Program-made: the position numbers and the translations under genes
Shown here: one piece after another, positions 4,537-9,499 of the stretch
Position numbering within the stretch: the stretch's first letter is position 1
Layout: each line of letters starts with the position of its first letter
Assembly (NCBI GenBank): GCA_964571815.1
Contig: CAZNDN010000149.1
Location: 1 to 9,499, forward strand
DNA: 9,499 nucleotides
Direction of reading: 5' to 3'
Source of the DNA: CAZNDN01 sp964571815
GTDB lineage: Bacteria > Fibrobacterota > Chitinivibrionia > Chitinivibrionales > WJKA01
The notes under the pieces: model-generated
Database searches by the model: none
The model's input: the letters and a program-made list of their open reading frames with translations, nothing else
Told to the model about the DNA's origin: nothing

Positions 4537-7500
4537 ATGGAGAAGTTTCTCGACACTCTCGGTGAAAAACCGCCGGGATTGTGGGTCCACTTCGGGCACG
4601 GCGGGTTTGACGCAGCCCTGGTGGATTTCATCGAGGATACCGCCACGGCCCGGACCAGGAATTTCGTGAATCTCACCCCATCCCATCTTGTGCGTCGCAC
4701 GCGCTTCAACCTGTTCGGGGCCATGCCCCATGTCCGCATGGTGGGTTGTGCGACCGCAGCGCAGAACCTTCGCTCGTTCGGCCAGGTCTTCAGCGCGAAG
4801 GAGTATGGCGGCGCGCTTACCTACCTCGGGGCCTCCGAATTCTCGTTTCCGGTTGTGGAAAGCCGGATATTGAATGAGGAATTCAGGAACCTGGCCGACA
4901 GCACGCGGTTCACATGGGGTGACGTCTGGCATGAATCCACCGAGACGGTACTCAAGAAAAGCGCTTCCTGGGACATTGCCCGCTGGGTGAGTCTCTCGCG
5001 CAACTACCTGGGGGATCCTCTTCTTCCGGTGCGTTACCGGGGCATTGGGGGTCACGACACGCTCGCCATTACCGCCGATTCGGGGGGAAGTATTCATGCG
5101 GGCCTCAATAAGGTTGTCCTCTCGGTCGAGGAGCGGGGCGGAGATCCTGTGGAAGGGGCTCGGGTCGGCCTGGTCCAGCGAAAAGTTGTACGGGGCACGA
5201 CGGGAATGCACTTCCATGGGCGACGGTATGCCGAGGTGATCTTCGCACATGGCATTACCAATCGCCACGGCAGGGTAGTCCTGTCGTTCTCCGCCGATAC
5301 GGCGACGGAATGCATTGCGACAGCGATTCATCACGATTACCTGCCGGCGCGCCTGGTTTTACCGGCCGGGGGGGCGCAGGTGGGGGTCTCGGTGGTTGTG
5401 GCCGGGCTCGTTGATACGAACGCCATAGACTCGCTGCTTACCCGTGACGGTATCTTCGGGGCCGGTGATTCCGTATGGTACGACCTCCGGATTGCGTCAG
5501 ACGATACTACATTGGGGAGTTGCACGGTTCGTTTCGACACGGCCGGGACCGGAATCGAGATCGAGGGCTCGGAGAATTGGTTTGCGGAGGGTGCGGCGGC
5601 GTATCACTATACCGACAGCGGCGGATTCAAGCTCGGAGCTGTGCCTCCCGGCGTGAACCATCTTCCCGTCCATTTCGACTGTATGGTTGAGGGAGAGAGT
5701 GAGGTGTACCATACGGCAACCTTGCACCTGCCGGTGGTGGGCCCGCATATCGTGCCGCTTATCACGTACCTGCACGATGAGGACAGCGGGGTTGTGCCCG
5801 AAGCGGGGGATGACATTACCATGAAGCTTACGCTGGTCAACAGGTACCCGGTAACGGCGTTCGAGGTGGGTGCGCGGTTGATGGACTGGCCGGCCGGTCT
5901 GCTCAGCGATGTGGAGGACAGCACGGGCGCGGTGTATGATATCCGCTTCGGAGATATTGCCGAAAACGGCAATATCACGTATACGATTGCCGCGGGTTAC
6001 TCCGAAGAGACCCATGGGCTGCTGAGGGCCAGGCTGCGCCTGAGCGGAAGCAACATGCCCGCCGATACGGTTGAGATCGACCTCAATCCGCTGGTCGGGC
6101 TTGACCTGGCCATGGACACGGCGGCCGTGGAGCTCGACTACGAGGGCGGGGTGCGCCTGGGATGGAACCCGCAGAAATACTCCGACAGTGTCGGCCGGCG
6201 TTCCGATTTCATGGGCTGTGTGCTCATGAGAAGGGCCCTTGAAGACAGCGCCGGTAACTGGGATCTCCTCACTCTGAAACCCGCTTCTTCGGCCAACTTC
6301 TTCCACGATACCTACTGGCCTGCCGGTGACATGGGCGGGAAATATGTGTATCGCGTGACCGTGGTGGATTCATCGCATAACTTCTCCAGCGAGTCCTTCG
6401 ATACGATTGTGCGTGCGGGCACGATCAAGCCCGGGTTTCCCGTGTCCACGGCGAGCACGGGCCGCAAGGCCCCGGTTGTCGCCGACCGCGACAAGGACGG
6501 GGTTTCGGAGCTGTACACGGTTCGGCAGAGACACCTCAGTCGCCCCGTGGGGTTTCGCGGCGACGGGCACGAGGCGGTGGTGCACCGGTCCAACGACGGA
6601 GTACTGGATCCCGTGGATGTGGACCGTCTGGTGTGGGCCGATCTTGATGCCGACGGGTTTGACGAGGCGGTGCTTGCCGGGCAGGATTCGCTCTACGTGC
6701 GCAACTACCGTGATACCGCGGCAAGCTGGACCGCGCATACGGGCGGCGCGCCGCACACCAGCGAGGTCCGTCACTATTACCTCAAGCCGGTTGTGGCCGA
6801 TTTCGACGGCGACGATTCGTTGGACGTGCTGGTGATGGGAATGGAGATGCTGCTGGGGTCGGCCCAGGGAAGAGGTACTATCGATATCTACGATTCCCAC
6901 GGTGCCAGGCGTGCCCGCAGGGTTGTACAGGACCACAACTACGCCCCCACCGTTGCCGTGGGCAATTTCGCGGGCGGCCCCGATACGCTCGAGGTGATCG
7001 CCGCGGCCGGGAAAGTGGGCGGAAACGAGTGGCACCTCTTTCTGTTGAAGCCCGACTGGGATGAAGGTGAGTTCCAGGTGGTCGACTCCGTCGAGATAGC
7101 CAGGGTGAACACGGGTGTCAGTGTGGGTGAGCTGGATGGTGAAGTGTCCACGGTGGAGCTGGTTTTCGGCGTTTCCGCCGATTTCCCCGACCCCACGGCC
7201 GACAGCCTCGTGCTCTTCTCTCTCGACACGGCCTCGGGCAACCTGGGCATTGCTCTCCATAAGGCACCCATACGTCACGGAAGCGCGAGCCTCTCGGGGT
7301 GTCATCCGGCGCTGGGCGACATCGACGGAGACGGCATCGACGACATTGCATTCGCATCCGAGGACTCCGTATATTTATTGAGAGTAGAGGCCGATACGCT
7401 GGCCCCAATCGTGCCTCCATTCGCCTTCGGACTCGTTCCGGACTGGCGTCTGGGCGGCTACGAGCACACGCCGCAGCCGCTGCTTGCGGATATCGACAAC

Positions 7501-9138
7501 GACGACAGTCTGGAGCTTGTCGTGAACCATCAGGGCGACGGCAATATCCGGGCGTTCGACATTCGCGCGGGAGACTCGTCGGTGGTGCTGGTGCCGGGGT
7601 TTCCGCTGAAGGTCGCGGGCAAGGTGGGGCGCTCGTGTTCGGTGACGGACATGGAAGCCGACGGTATTCTGGACCTCGTTGCCCTGGACGAACGCGGGTG
7701 GTTCTATGCGTGGAGCCTGGATTCCGGGTCGGTCTACAAGCAGCCCTGGCCTTCGGAGTACGGCAACGAGTGGAACACGTCGTGCAGGACGTACCGCCCC
7801 CTCCCCCCGGTTGGACACGTATATGAAACCTGGGATACGGTAAAGACCGAGCCCTACGGTTGGCTGGAGACGGGGACCAATAACAGCGTAACGGAAGTCT
7901 CGGACGGAGCGTTTGTCAGGGATGGGTTGGTGCTGAAAACCGACTCTACGGGGAACCGGAATTACCATTTGACCGGGATCAACCTCGCGGGACTGAATGA
8001 CTACACGATTCGCGGGAAGATCAGGTTTGACAGCTCGGATGCGGAATTTGGGATTAATTTCTATTCGCAGTGGCCCGATGATGACCGCAAATACTCTATT
8101 GTTCGCAAGAGTGACGGGTTGGCGTACCTGTACTATGTCGACGGCATGACGTATACGCCGATGGACACGCTCGCTGCTTCCCCCGCGGGAAACGACAGCC
8201 TGAACGATTCGGGTGTATGGTACGGCTATCAAATCAGAATATCGCCCGTAGGTTCGTCGAACCTGATCGAGGCGTGGTTCTGGCATGATACCTCCACTCA
8301 GCCTGACGATCCGGGTATTACGGGCTTCAACAACACCTTGAGCGAAGGAGGGCTTGTGGGTGTCAGCACAGAGGTTGGCTCCGGCACCCGTTACTGGTCA
8401 CCTATCACCGTGACGGCCAATGACGAAGCGCCGAACGCGAACGTTGCCTACGAAGACTTCCTGGGAGATACCGTGGTTGACGTTGCACCCTACGTTCCGG
8501 CCAACTGGTATCCCGTGGGCCGGGACTACCGCTACCCGGTGGGCAAGGATACAAGCGGATTCGTACTTGACACTGCAGGTGGAGAGCATGTGATGGTGTT
8601 CCGGCATACGCCGGAGATAAAGTCCTCCGACTATCCGAAGACGATTCTCCTCACGCCCACATCGAATTTGCCCTGGAGGGACTACGAGTTCTCGGGAACA
8701 CTGGTCAAACCCGATTCCTCGGCCAATGACACCGCAGAGGTTGCGGTGATAGTGTATTACCAGGACGATTCCACGAACTATGCGCTGAAGTTCAAGGGGG
8801 ACGGGATTTATTTGAGGGGAGGACGGTGGGGGAGCGATACGTTGCTCAATGGTTCGATATTTGGGCGTGGTGACACGGTGCAATATGAGGTAACGCCACG
8901 AACCAAATCGGTTGATGATGTGCAAGATTCACTGACTTCGTTTGAGATAACGGTCAAGCTCAACGGGATAACCGTGTACGAGCAAGCCGAACTCAACGAC
9001 ACCACGCTAAGTCGAACGAGCGAGGGTGTACCCGGTGTAGTCATCGATTGCGCCGGCATTTTTGATCTCCCAAGTAGGAGCTTCACTGCGGTACGCATAC
9101 ATCAAGCGCGCGTGGAGAAGCTCCGGAAGGAGGATTGA
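4537..9138 (+). CDS. N-terminally truncated C25 (gingipain-family) peptidase with FG-GAP and lectin-like domains
   Basis: This is an intact 1533-codon frame. Residues 1-170 are the rear part of a C25 cysteine peptidase domain: WVHFGHGG carries the catalytic His (H21), MVGC the Cys (C71), then GGALTYLGAS, a GDVW helix and the closing NYLGDPLLPV. Residues ~180-530 are beta-rich Ig-like segments; ~538-620 look like fibronectin III (GVRLGWNP to YVYRVTVVD). Residues ~640-1085 hold FG-GAP/VCBS repeats with DxDxDG calcium loops (DRDKDG ~648, DLDADG ~702, DFDGDD ~755, DIDGDG ~929, DIDNDD ~985). Residues 1092-1290 and 1300-1531 are two related lectin-like beta-sandwiches. Family members are secreted and have a signal peptide, prodomain and front catalytic half; all are absent here. 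The frame opens after TAG 4510-4512, and the ATG at 4537 has no good ribosome-binding site. No C-terminal sorting domain is seen. It is likely a broken gene, or it begins elsewhere and was joined here. Confidence 0.8.
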   Translation: MEKFLDTLGEKPPGLWVHFGHGGFDAALVDFIEDTATARTRNFVNLTPSHLVRRTRFNLFGAMPHVRMVGCATAAQNLRSFGQVFSAKEYGGALTYLGASEFSFPVVESRILNEEFRNLADSTRFTWGDVWHESTETVLKKSASWDIARWVSLSRNYLGDPLLPVRYRGIGGHDTLAITADSGGSIHAGLNKVVLSVEERGGDPVEGARVGLVQRKVVRGTTGMHFHGRRYAEVIFAHGITNRHGRVVLSFSADTATECIATAIHHDYLPARLVLPAGGAQVGVSVVVAGLVDTNAIDSLLTRDGIFGAGDSVWYDLRIASDDTTLGSCTVRFDTAGTGIEIEGSENWFAEGAAAYHYTDSGGFKLGAVPPGVNHLPVHFDCMVEGESEVYHTATLHLPVVGPHIVPLITYLHDEDSGVVPEAGDDITMKLTLVNRYPVTAFEVGARLMDWPAGLLSDVEDSTGAVYDIRFGDIAENGNITYTIAAGYSEETHGLLRARLRLSGSNMPADTVEIDLNPLVGLDLAMDTAAVELDYEGGVRLGWNPQKYSDSVGRRSDFMGCVLMRRALEDSAGNWDLLTLKPASSANFFHDTYWPAGDMGGKYVYRVTVVDSSHNFSSESFDTIVRAGTIKPGFPVSTASTGRKAPVVADRDKDGVSELYTVRQRHLSRPVGFRGDGHEAVVHRSNDGVLDPVDVDRLVWADLDADGFDEAVLAGQDSLYVRNYRDTAASWTAHTGGAPHTSEVRHYYLKPVVADFDGDDSLDVLVMGMEMLLGSAQGRGTIDIYDSHGARRARRVVQDHNYAPTVAVGNFAGGPDTLEVIAAAGKVGGNEWHLFLLKPDWDEGEFQVVDSVEIARVNTGVSVGELDGEVSTVELVFGVSADFPDPTADSLVLFSLDTASGNLGIALHKAPIRHGSASLSGCHPALGDIDGDGIDDIAFASEDSVYLLRVEADTLAPIVPPFAFGLVPDWRLGGYEHTPQPLLADIDNDDSLELVVNHQGDGNIRAFDIRAGDSSVVLVPGFPLKVAGKVGRSCSVTDMEADGILDLVALDERGWFYAWSLDSGSVYKQPWPSEYGNEWNTSCRTYRPLPPVGHVYETWDTVKTEPYGWLETGTNNSVTEVSDGAFVRDGLVLKTDSTGNRNYHLTGINLAGLNDYTIRGKIRFDSSDAEFGINFYSQWPDDDRKYSIVRKSDGLAYLYYVDGMTYTPMDTLAASPAGNDSLNDSGVWYGYQIRISPVGSSNLIEAWFWHDTSTQPDDPGITGFNNTLSEGGLVGVSTEVGSGTRYWSPITVTANDEAPNANVAYEDFLGDTVVDVAPYVPANWYPVGRDYRYPVGKDTSGFVLDTAGGEHVMVFRHTPEIKSSDYPKTILLTPTSNLPWRDYEFSGTLVKPDSSANDTAEVAVIVYYQDDSTNYALKFKGDGIYLRGGRWGSDTLLNGSIFGRGDTVQYEVTPRTKSVDDVQDSLTSFEITVKLNGITVYEQAELNDTTLSRTSEGVPGVVIDCAGIFDLPSRSFTAVRIHQARVEKLRKED
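9124..9134 (+). promoter_or_regulatory. Shine-Dalgarno deciding the GTG start at 9139
   Basis: GGAAGGAGGA lies inside the last codons of the C25 gene and ends four bases before GTG 9139-9141, which itself directly follows the C25 TGA (9136-9138). Spacing and strength support a translationally coupled downstream gene with a GTG start. Confidence 0.75.
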
Positions 9139-9499
9139 GTGCGACCAAGGACCTTTCGGTATGGGTATGTACTTGGCCTAATCCTCTTGCTGGTTGCAGG
9201 CACTACTGACGCTTCGACGAAGGGGGGATTGATACTCAGCGGCGTGGACACAATTGATACTCGCACCGAAAGGGGGTTCGATTTCGTGTATCAGGTCGCG
9301 TGTACAACCATTTCGCAGGAACCCGATTGCTACAATCACATGAGATTCTATAAGAGCAGCCGGGATGCGGCCCATTTTCAGCTCGCAGTGTCTGGTGTTG
9401 GCCGCGCCGTCCACTACGGCAAGATCGACCTCGACAACATCACGGAGGCCCCATCGGACAGCGTATTCAACGAGCGGCCTCTGAGTGTCATCGAGAACA
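9139..9499 (+). CDS. Secreted protein, unknown function, 3' end outside the window
   Basis: The frame opens at GTG 9139, immediately after the C25 stop, and stays open for 120 codons to the window end. It starts with a Sec signal peptide: a basic start (MRPRTFRYGY), a hydrophobic core (VLGLILLLVAG) and a likely cleavage after DA (TTDA|STKG). The mature part so far is soluble and has two to three Cys (VACTTIS, PDCYNH), a hydrophilic strand-rich region and no recognised domain. It is co-directional and coupled with the C25 gene, so the two probably form one transcript and both products are meant for the envelope or outside. A partner or substrate of the C25 protein is possible but is only inference. 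Like the end of the C25 gene, it is less GC-rich than the rest of the window. Confidence 0.75.
   Translation, partial: MRPRTFRYGYVLGLILLLVAGTTDASTKGGLILSGVDTIDTRTERGFDFVYQVACTTISQEPDCYNHMRFYKSSRDAAHFQLAVSGVGRAVHYGKIDLDNITEAPSDSVFNERPLSVIEN

Noticed and set aside
4205..4565. Open frames on both strands in the stretch before the C25 gene
   Set aside because: Their products are Arg/Pro/Ser-rich without motifs and none continues the C25 domain upstream.
5497..8286. Long open frames antisense to the C25 gene (about 5497-6306, 6370-7305 and 7375-8286, minus strand)
   Set aside because: They are shadows of GC-rich codon use in the C25 frame; their products are Arg/His/Pro-rich with no domain, and the plus frame has clear DxDxDG and catalytic motifs.

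Overview
ORGANISM. The window is GC-rich (roughly 60% over most of it, lower near the right end) and bacterial. A lipoprotein with a clean lipobox, an HtrA/Deg-type periplasmic protease remnant and a very large secreted-type protein that joins a gingipain-family (C25) peptidase domain to FG-GAP/VCBS repeats point to a Gram-negative envelope. The C25 plus FG-GAP plus DUF3795 plus DUF4143 mix is typical of environmental FCB-group or neighbouring candidate-phylum genomes. I cannot place it further from the sequence alone. LAYOUT. Positions 1-510 hold a small lipoprotein gene on the minus strand. Positions 528-996 are gene-free, with two adjacent dyads and one hairpin. Positions 997-2436, all minus strand, hold in physical order the 3' end of a DUF4143 ATPase gene, the 3' end of a YdeI/OmdA-type gene, the first ~50 codons of a MATE efflux pump, and an intact MarR regulator whose start codon sits inside a perfect operator-like dyad. 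Positions 2663-3103 hold an intact DUF3795 zinc-type protein. Positions 3196-3402 hold the tail of a two-helix membrane protein (minus strand), which meets head to head the 3' part of an HtrA/Deg protease gene (plus strand, to 4029). A long REP-like hairpin with a T7 tail follows, then a gene-free stretch of small GC-rich hairpins. Positions 4513-9138 encode a 1533-residue protein that begins in the middle of a C25 peptidase domain, and a coupled gene for a short secreted protein starts at 9139 and runs off the window. HOW IT FITS TOGETHER. The left two thirds read as a gene graveyard. At least five genes are cut off at one end, with little sequence between the stumps, and only the lipoprotein, MarR and DUF3795 genes look whole. 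MarR and the MATE stump overlap by four bases, as in a regulator-pump operon, but the pump is gone. The C25 protein has lost its signal peptide, prodomain and front part of the catalytic domain, so it is either a decaying gene, the product of a rearrangement, or an assembly join. I found no RNA gene, CRISPR array, transposase or integron in the window. The main points of interest are the clustered breakpoints, the orphaned MarR operator and the unusual C25/propeller/lectin-like giant protein.
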